NCBI GenBank assembly: GCA_943362175.1
Contig: CALRIU020000010.1
Coordinates: 123,914-187,913, forward strand
Direction of reading: 5' to 3'
DNA: 64,000 nt
From: UBA4416 sp943362175
Lineage (GTDB): Bacteria > Bacteroidota > Bacteroidia > B-17B0 > Aurantibacillaceae
Part shown: positions 1-9,959 of the stretch, one piece after another
Layout: every line of letters begins with the position of its first letter
Position numbering within the stretch: the first letter of the stretch is position 1
Program-made: the position numbers and the translations under genes
The notes under the pieces: generated by a model
What the model was told of the DNA's origin: nothing
The model's database searches: none
Seen by the model: the letters and a program-made list of their open reading frames with translations, nothing else

Positions 1-1
1 T

Positions 2-823
2 CAATACATCACGCCTTTATTTAAAAAGTGCAGGTATATCAATACCATTCACGACTTGCTTTTTCTGGATTTTCCGGATTATTTTCCATTTAGCTACAGG
101 CTGAGCAAAAAATACCTGTTCAGGTTTTCGGCCCTGAAATCAGATATCATATGCACCGTTTCCGACTATTCAAAAAAAGCCCTCATAAAGCATTTTAAGA
201 TCCCGGCTCATAAAATTACAATCACTGCCAACGCTGTATCAGTTTATGAAGGCCCATTTACAGATGTGAAAAAGAAGTACGGCCTCTCGGATTATCTGCT
301 GTTTGTGAGCCGTTTTGAACCGAGGAAAAATCATTACCTGATGCTCAAATCCTATGTCGATCTGAAACTTTACGATCAGGGCTACCACCTGGTGTTTGTC
401 GGTAGACTAAAGGATTTGAAAACGAAGGAGTACGACGCCTATTACCATCATCTTCCTGATCTCGTTAAAAATAAGGTGCTATACGTTGAGAACATTTCCG
501 ACGAAGAGCTCAGCAGTTTTTATAAAGATGCCAGCCTTTTTGTGTATCCATCTCTTGCAGAAGGCTTTGGAATTCCTCCACTGGAAGCAGCCGTTCAAAA
601 ATGCAAAGTACTTTGCTCAAATCAAACGGCGATGGCCGATTTTGCCTTCTTTGGAAAATACCTGTTCAATCCCCGGGATGAGAATGAGCTGAAAACCAAG
701 ATACTGGATACCTTAAATGATTCCGCTTATCCGGCAGAACAGATCAAGCAAGCGGTCGTTGATACGTATAACTGGAGCCGAATCGCCCAACAGTTAGCAG
801 ATACTCTAAAAGCCTCATCTTGA
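2..823 (+). CDS. Glycosyltransferase family 4 (GT-B), 5' end cut by window
   Basis: Transfers an activated sugar onto a growing surface polysaccharide at the cytoplasmic side. The frame is open from base 2, before the first possible start (TTG at 56), and reads through NTIHDLLFLDFP, a conserved stretch of mannosyl/glucosyltransferases, so the N-terminus lies outside the window. Further on are RFEPRKNH (donor phosphate-binding region) and the EGFGIPPLE motif (E-x7-E) of the GT4 family. The stop overlaps the next start by 4 bases (TTGA), so the two are translationally coupled. Donor and acceptor cannot be told. Confidence 0.88.
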   Translation, partial: QYITPLFKKCRYINTIHDLLFLDFPDYFPFSYRLSKKYLFRFSALKSDIICTVSDYSKKALIKHFKIPAHKITITANAVSVYEGPFTDVKKKYGLSDYLLFVSRFEPRKNHYLMLKSYVDLKLYDQGYHLVFVGRLKDLKTKEYDAYYHHLPDLVKNKVLYVENISDEELSSFYKDASLFVYPSLAEGFGIPPLEAAVQKCKVLCSNQTAMADFAFFGKYLFNPRDENELKTKILDTLNDSAYPAEQIKQAVVDTYNWSRIAQQLADTLKASS

Positions 824-2589
824 GTTCGGACGTACATAATCAACGAAAGATTCCCGGTCTTAAGGTCACTGTAAACCATTGGCTTCTGTTAGTGGCAGCA
901 TTGCTGTGCTTCAACATCTACCTGTTTACACACTACAGTGTTGGCCCCGCTACCATCGAAAAATTGTCGTTCTCCTCAAATTTGAAAGAAACCGAGTTGT
1001 TGGTTTATGCCAGCCAGGAGCATAGCAATACGATGGATTTCAGTCATCCGATTCAACCGCGGCTGGTTGACGGTCAGTTTCATTGCGACTTAGGCATGAA
1101 GATCCGTAAATTCAGGATTTACATAGTGAAAGATACTGACTCGGTTATCCTGAACAACGTAAAGCTGCTGTATGCTGATCGTAGCGAAAGTCTCCCCGCT
1201 AATGAGTTTAATACCGATAAGCTCAGGAAGATAACGCCTGAATTGTATGCATCCGAGCTAAGTGCTTTTTTTGAATTGAAGAAAAGCAGGATCACGGTGC
1301 CGGAGCTTGTTCTGGCCGAAATTCTCATTCTGTTATTTTGCCTTCCGCTTGTCCTGTTCATGACTTATCTGTATGCCCGTTCGATCAGGCATTTTTATGT
1401 GCCATTCCATTTAAAATCCTTCGGGGTAGGGCTGTACCTGTTTTCGATCTTTCTTCCGCTGCCTTTTTTCAATATCGGCTTTATGATTTCTTTTGCCCTT
1501 ATTGTGATGGACTTTGACTATCGCCGCTTTTTGGCAGGTAAGCTGGGTTTACTGGTACTGGTATATTTCCTGTGGTTTGTTATAAGTAATGTATTTGTTT
1601 CGGAAAGTTTTAATATGAAGCTATTTGAAACCATGCTGCCTTTTTTCTTTTTACCTTTTTACATTGCCTGCCTGCCGCAAAGACACTACCTGTGGGTATT
1701 TCCTGTGGCAGCGCTGATATTCTCACTCTATTTTTTGTTGACGTCATTTATCGATTACAGCTTCTTCCGAAACGTTTCTGTCTTCTCTTTCGATGGATTT
1801 ACCAAATACGTACATCCGGTGTATTTCAGCTATTTACTGGTGTTCTCCATCATGTACCTCGAGCTTAGTGATGAAAAACACTTTAATAAATGGTTGTTCT
1901 TACCGGTGTTGGGCCTTGCCTTACTGTGCTGCGGCTCGAAGCTGATGATTGTGACCACAGGCCTGTTTTATGCTTTGCAGCTTTTTAAAACAAAGCCCTA
2001 TGTTGGTTACGCCTTCATCGCCATCGCTGTTGCTGCAGTGTTAGTGTTTGCGCCCACTCGTAAGCGCTTCCAGGAAATCGTTAATCCAAAGAGCTTCAGC
2101 ATTCTCAAAGAAGATCCGATTGTGTCGAAGAACGATGAACGCCTCACTGGAGTAACGGTACGCCTCATCATCTGGCAGGAAAGTCTGGAAACATTTAACA
2201 CCGTCAAACAAATTCTCTTCGGGCAAGGTGTCGACCAGGCAGCCGATCACTTATTGCAAAATCGATTAGCATCCAGGAATGTGGATGCCAGCCACATTAA
2301 GTACGATCCGCATAACCAATACATCACTACTTTTTACAAATTAGGGTCAGTGGGCTTGCTGATTCTGTTGGCTATCTGTGCGTATGTATTCAGGGTGGCG
2401 CGTTCCAGGCATAACCGCCTTCTGTTGTTTTCTGCGCTTTTGTTTATAATCGCCATGTTTACGGAATCGGTATTGCAGCGGGCAACAGGAATCTTTTTTT
2501 TCATCACCATTTTTTTGCTGCAAACGTTTTTAATTTTTAATCCCACACATCTTGAAAATAGCAATCCTGGGGACCAGGGGAATTCCTAA
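820..2589 (+). CDS. O-antigen ligase/polymerase (Wzy/WaaL-type) membrane protein
   Basis: Polytopic membrane protein likely to polymerise or ligate undecaprenyl-linked glycan at the periplasmic side. One N-terminal membrane helix (about residues 20-38) is followed by a soluble domain of about 130 residues, then about ten helices. The stretch with LFGQGVDQAADH and DPHNQYITTFYKLG is the large loop and HNxY motif of the O-antigen ligase family. It starts with TTG inside the upstream stop and overlaps the next gene by 38 bases. The exact substrate is inferred only from the surrounding polysaccharide genes. Confidence 0.8.
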   Translation: MSSDVHNQRKIPGLKVTVNHWLLLVAALLCFNIYLFTHYSVGPATIEKLSFSSNLKETELLVYASQEHSNTMDFSHPIQPRLVDGQFHCDLGMKIRKFRIYIVKDTDSVILNNVKLLYADRSESLPANEFNTDKLRKITPELYASELSAFFELKKSRITVPELVLAEILILLFCLPLVLFMTYLYARSIRHFYVPFHLKSFGVGLYLFSIFLPLPFFNIGFMISFALIVMDFDYRRFLAGKLGLLVLVYFLWFVISNVFVSESFNMKLFETMLPFFFLPFYIACLPQRHYLWVFPVAALIFSLYFLLTSFIDYSFFRNVSVFSFDGFTKYVHPVYFSYLLVFSIMYLELSDEKHFNKWLFLPVLGLALLCCGSKLMIVTTGLFYALQLFKTKPYVGYAFIAIAVAAVLVFAPTRKRFQEIVNPKSFSILKEDPIVSKNDERLTGVTVRLIIWQESLETFNTVKQILFGQGVDQAADHLLQNRLASRNVDASHIKYDPHNQYITTFYKLGSVGLLILLAICAYVFRVARSRHNRLLLFSALLFIIAMFTESVLQRATGIFFFITIFLLQTFLIFNPTHLENSNPGDQGNS

Positions 2590-3649
2590 CAATTACGGCG
2601 GCTTTGAGCAGTTTGCCGAATACCTTTCCTATGGCTTCGCCCAAAGGGGGCACGAGGTTTATGTTTACAATTCACATAACCATGTATACCAGGAAAAAAT
2701 ATGGCATGGTGTTCACATCATTCACTGTTACGACCCCGAATACAAAATAGGAACGGCCGGTCAGTTCATTTATGACCTTAACTGCATCCGCGATTCCCGT
2801 AAAAGACATTTTGATCTTATTTTTCAGCTGGGTTATACCAGCAGCTCTGTATTCAGTTTCCTGTTCCCTAAAGCATCTGTTATTGTCACCAATATGGATG
2901 GCCTGGAGTGGAAACGCACAAAGTATGGAAATTCTACCCGGAAATTTTTAAAGTATGCCGAAAAGCTCGCCGTTAAAAAAAGCGACTACCTGATTGCCGA
3001 TTCTATTGGGATTAAAAACTACCTGCGCGAAGCCTACCAGGTAGATTCAGAATATATCCCTTACGGTGCTCATATCTTCAAAGATCCTGATCCTGAGGTA
3101 ATCAAAGCCTATCATGTCAAGCCTTACGGGTACGATATGCTCATGGCACGCCTGGAGCCGGAGAACAGTATCGAAATTATCCTGGATGGCGTCGTGAAGT
3201 CTGTTTCAACAAGACCCTTCCTGGTGGTGGGTAATTTCAAAACGTCGTATGGCAGCTACCTTATGCAAAAATACAAGGACACAGCGCGCATTGTATTTGT
3301 AGGCGGGGTTTATGATATTAGGGTTGTAAATAACCTGCGTTATTTTTCGAACCTGTATTTCCACGGGCATACCGTTGGAGGCACTAATCCCTCTTTACTG
3401 GAGGCTATGGCTTCCGGTGCGTTAATCGCTTCCAGCAACAACGAATTCAACGCGTCCATTTTGGAACAGGATGCGTATTATTTCAAAACTGCATCAGAAG
3501 TGACAGATATTCTCAATACTGTGATCAAAAATGAAAAAGAGCAGGATAAAATAGCATCGAATCTCCGGAAAATAGAAGAACTTTATTCGTGGGACATCAT
3601 TATCCGTAGCCACGAAGCATTTTTCAATAAGCTACTCGCTGAGCGCTGA
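2552..3649 (+). CDS. DUF1972 glycosyltransferase (rhamnosyltransferase-like)
   Basis: A 365-residue GT-B enzyme. The N-terminus MKIAILGTRGIPNNYGGFE is the hallmark of DUF1972 glycosyltransferases, often annotated as rhamnosyltransferases in capsule and O-antigen loci. The C-terminal half has HGHTVGGTNPSLLEAMASG, the nucleotide-sugar site. The start is TTG at 2552, inside the preceding gene; no ATG gives this N-terminus. It ends convergently with the Wzz-like gene, overlapping it by 18 bases. The sugar specificity is not visible. Confidence 0.85.
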   Translation: MKIAILGTRGIPNNYGGFEQFAEYLSYGFAQRGHEVYVYNSHNHVYQEKIWHGVHIIHCYDPEYKIGTAGQFIYDLNCIRDSRKRHFDLIFQLGYTSSSVFSFLFPKASVIVTNMDGLEWKRTKYGNSTRKFLKYAEKLAVKKSDYLIADSIGIKNYLREAYQVDSEYIPYGAHIFKDPDPEVIKAYHVKPYGYDMLMARLEPENSIEIILDGVVKSVSTRPFLVVGNFKTSYGSYLMQKYKDTARIVFVGGVYDIRVVNNLRYFSNLYFHGHTVGGTNPSLLEAMASGALIASSNNEFNASILEQDAYYFKTASEVTDILNTVIKNEKEQDKIASNLRKIEELYSWDIIIRSHEAFFNKLLAER

Positions 3650-4543
3650 TGAGCCATTTTGCTGGCGTTTGGAGTGCCTTCTCAGGAGAATAGAGATGCC
3701 GATCACATAACCAATCAGACACCCAAGGGCAATATAAAATAACAGGCCTTTGCCTGCCAGCTTATAGCTCTTATGGAAACCAACCATCACCTGGAAACTG
3801 TTGTTGAGTTCTTTCTCCTTGTTAAGCTTCATAAGCTTTTCGTAGGATAACATGGCGCGTGCATAGATAGAAACCGGGTCGATAGGCTCTCCCAGGATGA
3901 TCCCGTTACCTTGTCCTCTGGGAACAATGGATTTATTTACCAGAAGCTTCAGGCTATCAATCTCTTTGATCTCGTCTTTGATACGCTGTTCCACCTGGTT
4001 TAGCGTCTGGGTTTCAATTTGTTTTAATTTTGTGGCATATTCATTGGATTCCAGGTAATTCATGATTCCCGTTTGTAACTCCGGAAGAATCTCGTTATCA
4101 TAAATCTCAACTTCTACTTTGAACGGAAGCAGTACCTCCATTGAATCCGAATATTGCCTGGCGAGATTCAGATTTGCCGGAACATAAAGGATGTCTTTGA
4201 CAGCCTTGGCAACTTCGGGCTTTATCTTGAGCTCTTGCGCCAGTTCGCTGTTCCCTCTTTTCTCGTTGATTAAAGCCCCCAGATTCCTGATCATTTCAAA
4301 ACAATAGTAATTATCCAGGCGGATGTGGGAAATGGAAAGCTCGGATTTGTAATAAGGCTTCTGAAAACAGTACAGGCTTACACATCCGGCAACCGCTACG
4401 GCTATATATAAGAATAAAACAAGGGCTTTTTTTAAAGAAAAGTCAATCAGCCAGGCCAGTGATTTGAAAAAATTTACAATCCCATTTTTAATGCCTTTAC
4501 CTACAATTAAAATGTCCAGGTCTTCTTGTCTTTTGTCTTCCAT
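3632..4543 (-). CDS. Wzz-like polysaccharide co-polymerase (chain-length determinant)
   Basis: 303 residues with the two-helix layout of polysaccharide co-polymerases: a short cytoplasmic tail, a helix at about 38-56, a long periplasmic region rich in charged helices (QIETQTLNQVEQRIKDEIKEIDSL, likely coiled coil), and a second helix at about 268-287 before a basic tail. Such proteins set the modal length of the glycan. No kinase domain follows, unlike Wzc. It converges on the DUF1972 glycosyltransferase gene and lies downstream of the priming transferase, as expected in this pathway. Confidence 0.72.
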   Translation of the reverse strand: MEDKRQEDLDILIVGKGIKNGIVNFFKSLAWLIDFSLKKALVLFLYIAVAVAGCVSLYCFQKPYYKSELSISHIRLDNYYCFEMIRNLGALINEKRGNSELAQELKIKPEVAKAVKDILYVPANLNLARQYSDSMEVLLPFKVEVEIYDNEILPELQTGIMNYLESNEYATKLKQIETQTLNQVEQRIKDEIKEIDSLKLLVNKSIVPRGQGNGIILGEPIDPVSIYARAMLSYEKLMKLNKEKELNNSFQVMVGFHKSYKLAGKGLLFYIALGCLIGYVIGISILLRRHSKRQQNGSSALSE

Positions 4544-4675
4544 ATTTAAATTCAGATCGGTATATGAATCGATAAGTTTTTTTGTCGCGATCTAAATTAG
4601 TAATAAATTATTGTTTTTGGACAGGTCGGAAATCTTTTTATGGCCGGGCATCAGGAATAAACCGGAGCTAAAGAA

Positions 4676-6016
4676 TCAATACACATTTTTATTCGAACCG
4701 AATACCGAAAACACGGTGGCATATACCACTTTCAGATCGAGGTAGAAGGACCAGTTTTCAATGTAAAAGCGGTCCATGCGCACGCGCATCTTCATCAGGT
4801 AAAGGTCGTGCTGCGTTTCACCGCGATAGCCCATCACCTGCGACAGGCCTGTAATGCCTGGCTTTACAAGGTGCCTCAGCATGTATTTATCCACAAGCTG
4901 CGAATACTCTTCTGTGTGTTTCAGCATGTGCGGGCGCGGCCCTACAACCGACATCGTTCCCCACAGGACGTTGAAGAACTGTGGCAGCTCATCAAGACTT
5001 GTTTTGCGCAGGAAAGCGCCGATCCTGGTCACCCGTGGGTCATTGCGTTGCGCCTGTGCCGTGTTGGCACTGGTATTTACGACCATGGTCCGGAATTTCA
5101 GGCATTTGAAAGATTTATTGAGCAGGCCCGTACGCTCCTGTGCAAAGAGGATCGGGCCCCGCGAATCAATCAGGATCAAAAGCGCAATCAGCGGAAATAG
5201 CCAGGATAAGATAAACACGATGACACCCAACGAAAAAACGATATCGAAAATGCGTTTGGTGAGCTTGTTCGAGAGCTCGTCGAAGGGGTTCTTACGGAGC
5301 GCCAGCAGCGGAATATACTCCAGGAAAGTTGTTACAAAGTTGCGGCCGAATACGCCCGACGAATCGGGAATAACCCGGATCAGGATCAGGTTGTTCTCCG
5401 CAAAATCAATGAGGGCTGAGAGGTATTCCTTGCTCACCTTATCCATCGAGCAGATGATCTCCGACACCTTGTGCTCAAGGCAATAGCTCATTACCGTGTC
5501 GTAGCCGCCAATCACGTTTACCTTATCGTTAGGCTTCTCGGAGAAAAAGCCCAGGATGTTGATGCCATACTGAGGTCGTGTATCGATGAACTCCTTGAGG
5601 TGGATACTGTTGACGCTGACGCCCACAATCACGATCTTATGCTTGCTTTTGGCGCTTTTGTATGCCTGCTTTATGGCAAAGAAGACGATCGTACGCCAGC
5701 AGAGCAGAAAGACAAATAAGAGCAGGGAAAAGCGGATCAGCCCGTAATTGGAAAAGTCGGCCTCGTGAAAAAGCTTGGCATACAGGAAGATAATGAGGTA
5801 ATAGATCGCAAAGAACTTCGCCAGGTTAATGAGATTGATCAGTACGCCGGGCAGACGGTTAATGTAATAGTTCTGCGAAATAAACGTGCCGATAAGCCAC
5901 AAAATAATACAGAAAACGACAAGATCCGTTTGCCAGAACAGCTCGCCGATAAAAAACAGGCTCAGCGTAATGATTAAAAGTTCCCCAATCAGGTTTAATG
6001 ACAACAAATACTTCAT
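4676..6016 (-). CDS. Undecaprenyl-phosphate sugar phosphotransferase (WcaJ/WbaP family)
   Basis: Starts a repeating unit by moving a sugar-1-phosphate to undecaprenyl phosphate at the inner membrane. Four to five helices fill the first 110 residues, then a CoA-binding-like domain (KIVIVGVSVNSIHLKEF), then a membrane re-entrant helix and the catalytic domain with KCLKFRTM, TSLDELPQFFNVL and SVVGPRPH. The 446-residue length matches the WcaJ family. It is the priming enzyme for the adjacent polysaccharide genes. A promoter candidate lies at 6062-6092. Confidence 0.9.
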   Translation of the reverse strand: MKYLLSLNLIGELLIITLSLFFIGELFWQTDLVVFCIILWLIGTFISQNYYINRLPGVLINLINLAKFFAIYYLIIFLYAKLFHEADFSNYGLIRFSLLLFVFLLCWRTIVFFAIKQAYKSAKSKHKIVIVGVSVNSIHLKEFIDTRPQYGINILGFFSEKPNDKVNVIGGYDTVMSYCLEHKVSEIICSMDKVSKEYLSALIDFAENNLILIRVIPDSSGVFGRNFVTTFLEYIPLLALRKNPFDELSNKLTKRIFDIVFSLGVIVFILSWLFPLIALLILIDSRGPILFAQERTGLLNKSFKCLKFRTMVVNTSANTAQAQRNDPRVTRIGAFLRKTSLDELPQFFNVLWGTMSVVGPRPHMLKHTEEYSQLVDKYMLRHLVKPGITGLSQVMGYRGETQHDLYLMKMRVRMDRFYIENWSFYLDLKVVYATVFSVFGSNKNVY

Positions 6017-6061
6017 AAAAAGCGTTTAAGCGCGGGGAATAAAATTCGTGTTAACAAATTG

Positions 6062-6092
6062 TGAAATTAGGCATTCTCTCAATTTTAACAAA
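6062..6092 (-). promoter_or_regulatory. Promoter candidate of the priming transferase gene
   Basis: On the minus strand a TTTG box (6092-6089) is followed after 19 bases by TAATTTCA (6069-6062). The -33 box and spacing fit the Bacteroidota housekeeping promoter TTTG-N19-TAnnTTTG; the -7 box deviates in its last two bases. Confidence 0.42.
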
Positions 6093-6213
6093 CACTATAA
6101 ATGAGTATTTTAGATTTATTCACAAAATACAACCTTCTGTCAGTCAGTTAAATGTCGTTTTTTTGGTTTCAATCAACTACTCCATTTACGGTATTCCGCA
6201 AATCAAAAACGCT

Positions 6214-8853
6214 TTACAAAGCTTTTAATTGTTCCTCAATGGTTTTTATTTTCAGTAAGGTATCGCTTTCCTTTTTGCGCTCAAAGGCTAGTACCTCCGG
6301 TTTGGCATTGGCCACAAATTTCTCATTAGCCAGCTTTACCTGCACCGATTTCAGAAAGCCCTTATTGTATTCCAGGTCTTTGCTCAGGCGGGCCGTTTCC
6401 TCCTCCTTATTGAGGTTATTGGCCAGTGGAATGAAAAATTCCGTGGTTTTTACCTGGAAAGAGAAGGCACCATCCACTTTATCTTTGGTATAACTGAATG
6501 CCGATAAATTGGCCAGTTTGATGATGACATTATCGAAGTAGGAGCGGGTAGCCTCCGAGCGTTCAATCACTTCCAGCTTCTCTTTCGGTGACATCTGTTT
6601 TTGTACTCTTACATTCCTTACCATCGTTACGAGTTCCTTGCTTACTTCAAACTCTGCCAGTTGTTTCTGATCGAGATCAGTTTTCGCTTTCGGCCATTCG
6701 GCAACTATCACGCAGTCTTTTTCCTCGCGCTCTTTGATCAGGTGCCAGAGTTCTTCTGCAATGAAAGGCATCCAGGGATGAACGATCTTCAATACCGCCT
6801 CAAGGTAAGTAATGGTAGCATCGTAGGTTGACTGATCTATTGGCAGGGATTTACCATCCACAAACTCAGGTTTGATCGCTTCCAGGTACCAGGCGCAGAA
6901 ATCGTCCCAGATCAGGGCGCGGGTTGTCATCAGAGCATCGCTCATGCGGTATTTATCGTAGTGGTCATTGATAATGGCGAGCTGCTCCGATAATTTATTG
7001 TCGAACCAGGTAATGGCTGCTTTCGAAGATTGCGGCTGTTCTACGTTACCAACCGCAAAGCCTTTGATGAGTCGGAAGGCATTCCAGATTTTGTTGGCAA
7101 AGTTACGTCCCTGCTCGCAGTAGCTCTCATCAAACAGCAAGTCGTTTCCGGCAGGTGATGACAAAAGCATGCCCACACGCACACCATCGGCGCCGTATTT
7201 TTGAATCAGCTCAAGCGGATCGGGAGAGTTTCCTAATTGCTTGCTCATCTTTCTGCCCAATTTATCCCTTACAATTCCCGTCAAATATACATTGGTAAAA
7301 GGCTTTAAGCCCGTATATTCCTTGCCCGCAATAATCATCCGGGCAATCCAGAAAAATAAAATATCCGGACCCGTTACCAGGTCGTTGGTAGGATAGTAGT
7401 ATTTCAGGTCTTCATTGGCTTTCTCCCATCCGTTCTGAATGACCTTCGGATCGAATACCGTCATCGGCCACAGCCAGGAAGAGAACCAGGTATCCAGTAC
7501 ATCTTCATCCTGCTTCACATCGTCGATGCTTACAGAGGCATTTTTAACTTTCAGCTTTTCAAATGCCTCTTCTTTGCTTTTAGCAACCACGGTATTTCCC
7601 TGTCCGTCGTACCAGGCCGGGATGCGTTGGCCCCACCACAGCTGGCGGCTGATGCACCAGTCGTGTACATTCTCCATCCAGTGCTTGTAGGTATTGATGA
7701 ATTTTTCAGGGATCAGTTTCACATCACCGCTCAACACCGCTTCCAGCGCCGGTTTGCTCACCGTATCCATTTTCAGGAACCATTGCATGCTCAGGCGTGG
7801 CTCAATCACGGCATTGGTACGCTCGCTGTAACCTACTTTATTTTTGATCTCTTCTGTTTTTTCCACCAGGCCTTGCTCCGTAAGGTCGGCAATCACCTGC
7901 TTGCGCGCGGCAAAGCGGTCCATGCCTACATAAGCGCCGGCAGCCTCGCTGATCTTGCCTTCCGCTGTGAGGGCATCGATGGTAGGCAGCTTATGTTTCT
8001 GCCCTAAGTTAAAGTCATTGATGTCGTGAGCCGGCGTTACTTTCAGAGCGCCCGTCCCGAAATCCTTATCCACATATTCATCAAAAATGATCGGCACCAC
8101 GCGGTTTACGACAGGCACAACCACGTTCTTTCCTTTCAGGTGCGTGTAGCGCTCATCATGCGGATTCACGCACACTGCCGTATCGCCCATGATGGTTTCG
8201 GGGCGTGTAGTGGCCACTGTAATAAAGTCGTTCGTTCCCTCGATCTGGTATTTGACATACACCAGCTTCCCGGTTGCTTCCTTATGGATTACTTCTTCGT
8301 CGCTCACGGCCGTTTGTCCCTGAGGGTCCCAGTTTACCATGCGTACGCCGCGATAGATCTGTCCTTTGTTGTAAAGGTCGATGAACACATCAATTACCGC
8401 CTCGCTCATACCTTCTTCCATCGTAAATCGCGTGCGGTCCCAGTCGCAGCTGGCCCCCAGCTTTTTCAGCTGTTCGAGGATAATGCCGCCGTATTTTTCT
8501 TTCCATTCCCAGGCATGCGAGAGAAAGTCCTCACGGCTCAGGTCGGTTTTATTAATTCCTTTTTCTTTCAGCAAAGCCACGACTTTGGTTTCCGTAGCAA
8601 TGCTGGCGTGGTCGGTGCCGGGTACCCAGCAGGCATTAAAGCCCAGCATGCGTGCGCGGCGGATCAATACATCCTGGATGGTATTATTGAGCATGTGGCC
8701 CATGTGAAGCACACCTGTCACATTGGGTGGCGGAATTACAATCGTGTAGGGCGTCCGGTGGTCGGGAACCGATTTAAAGAATTTTTTATCAAGCCAGTAT
8801 TTATACCAGTTTTCCTCAGCTTTGGCCGGATTATATGTTTTTTCGATTTCCAT
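6214..8853 (-). CDS. valS: Valyl-tRNA synthetase
   Basis: Charges tRNA-Val with valine. The class I signature is HMGH at residues 50-53 within PPPNVTGVLHMGHM, and KMSKQ occurs in the stretch GRKMSKQLGNSPDP. The editing domain between them, the anticodon-binding domain (FCAWYLEAIKPEF) and the C-terminal coiled coil (EETARLSKDLEYNKGFLKSV) are all present; 879 residues is normal for Bacteroidota ValRS. The gene is alone in its transcription unit, with a near-consensus promoter 35 bases upstream of its ATG. Confidence 0.98.
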   Translation of the reverse strand: MEIEKTYNPAKAEENWYKYWLDKKFFKSVPDHRTPYTIVIPPPNVTGVLHMGHMLNNTIQDVLIRRARMLGFNACWVPGTDHASIATETKVVALLKEKGINKTDLSREDFLSHAWEWKEKYGGIILEQLKKLGASCDWDRTRFTMEEGMSEAVIDVFIDLYNKGQIYRGVRMVNWDPQGQTAVSDEEVIHKEATGKLVYVKYQIEGTNDFITVATTRPETIMGDTAVCVNPHDERYTHLKGKNVVVPVVNRVVPIIFDEYVDKDFGTGALKVTPAHDINDFNLGQKHKLPTIDALTAEGKISEAAGAYVGMDRFAARKQVIADLTEQGLVEKTEEIKNKVGYSERTNAVIEPRLSMQWFLKMDTVSKPALEAVLSGDVKLIPEKFINTYKHWMENVHDWCISRQLWWGQRIPAWYDGQGNTVVAKSKEEAFEKLKVKNASVSIDDVKQDEDVLDTWFSSWLWPMTVFDPKVIQNGWEKANEDLKYYYPTNDLVTGPDILFFWIARMIIAGKEYTGLKPFTNVYLTGIVRDKLGRKMSKQLGNSPDPLELIQKYGADGVRVGMLLSSPAGNDLLFDESYCEQGRNFANKIWNAFRLIKGFAVGNVEQPQSSKAAITWFDNKLSEQLAIINDHYDKYRMSDALMTTRALIWDDFCAWYLEAIKPEFVDGKSLPIDQSTYDATITYLEAVLKIVHPWMPFIAEELWHLIKEREEKDCVIVAEWPKAKTDLDQKQLAEFEVSKELVTMVRNVRVQKQMSPKEKLEVIERSEATRSYFDNVIIKLANLSAFSYTKDKVDGAFSFQVKTTEFFIPLANNLNKEEETARLSKDLEYNKGFLKSVQVKLANEKFVANAKPEVLAFERKKESDTLLKIKTIEEQLKAL

Positions 8854-8887
8854 TATTTGTGCGTATTGATATTTTTGTTAAATTTCG

Positions 8888-8917
8888 CAAAAATACATAA
8901 AGTAAACTAGGTCACAA
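8888..8917 (-). promoter_or_regulatory. valS promoter (TTG-N19-TATTTTTG)
   Basis: Minus strand: TTG at 8917-8915, 19 bases, then TATTTTTG at 8895-8888. This matches both boxes and the spacing of the Bacteroidota sigma-A promoter and leaves a leader of about 30 bases before the valS ATG. Confidence 0.65.
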
Positions 8918-8981
8918 GTATCTTTATGGCACGATATTGGAAATAATTTTAAACACACACAAAAACATAAAAACCCTCAAA

Positions 8982-9485
8982 ATGAAAAAATTAATTTTTA
9001 CCCTCGGATTCTTAGCTTCATTAAGCACAATATCTTTTGCTCAGGAAGGTCACAGTGCAAACGATGGCCATAACCACGGAGCAGCACCTGCTACTACAGC
9101 ACAACCAACCAGCAATGCAGACATTAAGTTTGATAAAACGGTCCACGACTACGGAAACATTATGCAAGGCGATAACGGGGAGTGCGTATTCAAATTCAAA
9201 AATACCGGTAAAGAGCCATTGATCATTACGATGTGTCAGGGCTCTTGCGGCTGTACGGTTCCTCAATGTCCTAAAGATCCGATCCTGCCGGGTAAAATGG
9301 GAGAGATCAAAGTAAAATACGATACGCAGCGTGTAGGGCCTATCGCTAAATCGGTAACGGTTCAATCCAATGCTAAATCAGGTGTACAAACCATCCAGAT
9401 CAAAGGAAACATTGCTGCAAAACCGGTTGAAGAAGCGTTCCCAACCAATGCTCCTTCTCAGGGTGCTCCATTAGAGAAAAAATAA
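8982..9485 (+). CDS. Secreted DUF1573 protein, copy 1
   Basis: 167 residues: signal peptide MKKLIFTLGFLASLSTISFAQ, a His-rich linker, then one DUF1573 domain with TVHDYGNIMQGDNGECVFKF and the Cys-rich QGSCGCTVPQCPKDPILPG. The domain is an ASH/immunoglobulin-like beta fold common in Bacteroidota envelopes; its role is unknown. The ATG at 8982 is preferred over the earlier in-frame start at 8937 because it places the signal peptide at the N-terminus. It is the first of three consecutive DUF1573 genes (gaps of 27 and -1 bases). Confidence 0.9.
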   Translation: MKKLIFTLGFLASLSTISFAQEGHSANDGHNHGAAPATTAQPTSNADIKFDKTVHDYGNIMQGDNGECVFKFKNTGKEPLIITMCQGSCGCTVPQCPKDPILPGKMGEIKVKYDTQRVGPIAKSVTVQSNAKSGVQTIQIKGNIAAKPVEEAFPTNAPSQGAPLEKK

Positions 9486-9512
9486 TTGTAACCCATCATA
9501 AGCTATCAAATC

Positions 9513-9959
9513 ATGAAAAAATCAATCGCTGCTATTGCATTAGTTTTAGGGCTTGGCTTCACCGCCAAAGCGCAGGAAACTGTGACCCCGAACATCGACC
9601 CTAATGCACCTGTCATGCAATTCGAATCGGAAGTACTGGATTACGGAACCGTTAAATTCGATGGCAATGGTGTCAGAGAGTTTAAGGTAAAGAATACCGG
9701 TAAATCGCCTTTGACCATTACCAACGTACAAGGTCAGTGCGGTTGTACTTCTACCACCATCGATGGCAAACCAGGCTGGCCGCAGGAACCTGTTCTACCA
9801 GGCAAGAGCGCTGCTATCCGTGTAAAATACGATACCAAACGCCCGGGCCCTTTCGAAAAGAATGTAACCATTACATCCAATGCCAAAGAGCCTAGCAAAG
9901 TCGTGAAGATCAAAGGTGTGGTGGAAGCCGCTCCTGCACCGGCACCGGTAGCTCCTTAA
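9513..9959 (+). CDS. Secreted DUF1573 protein, copy 2
   Basis: 148 residues with signal peptide MKKSIAAIALVLGLGFTAKAQ and one DUF1573 domain (VLDYGTVKFDGNG, QGQCGCTSTTIDG, LPGKSAAIRVKYDTKRPGPF). It is similar to the preceding gene along the whole domain, so the two are likely tandem duplicates. The C-terminal tail is Ala/Pro-rich (AAPAPAPVAP). The stop TAA shares a base with the next start (TAATG). No function is established for the family. Confidence 0.9.
   Translation: MKKSIAAIALVLGLGFTAKAQETVTPNIDPNAPVMQFESEVLDYGTVKFDGNGVREFKVKNTGKSPLTITNVQGQCGCTSTTIDGKPGWPQEPVLPGKSAAIRVKYDTKRPGPFEKNVTITSNAKEPSKVVKIKGVVEAAPAPAPVAP

Noticed and set aside
8026..8910. 294-codon open frame on the plus strand opposite valS
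   Set aside because: Shadow of the valS codons; composition and lack of any domain show it is not coding.
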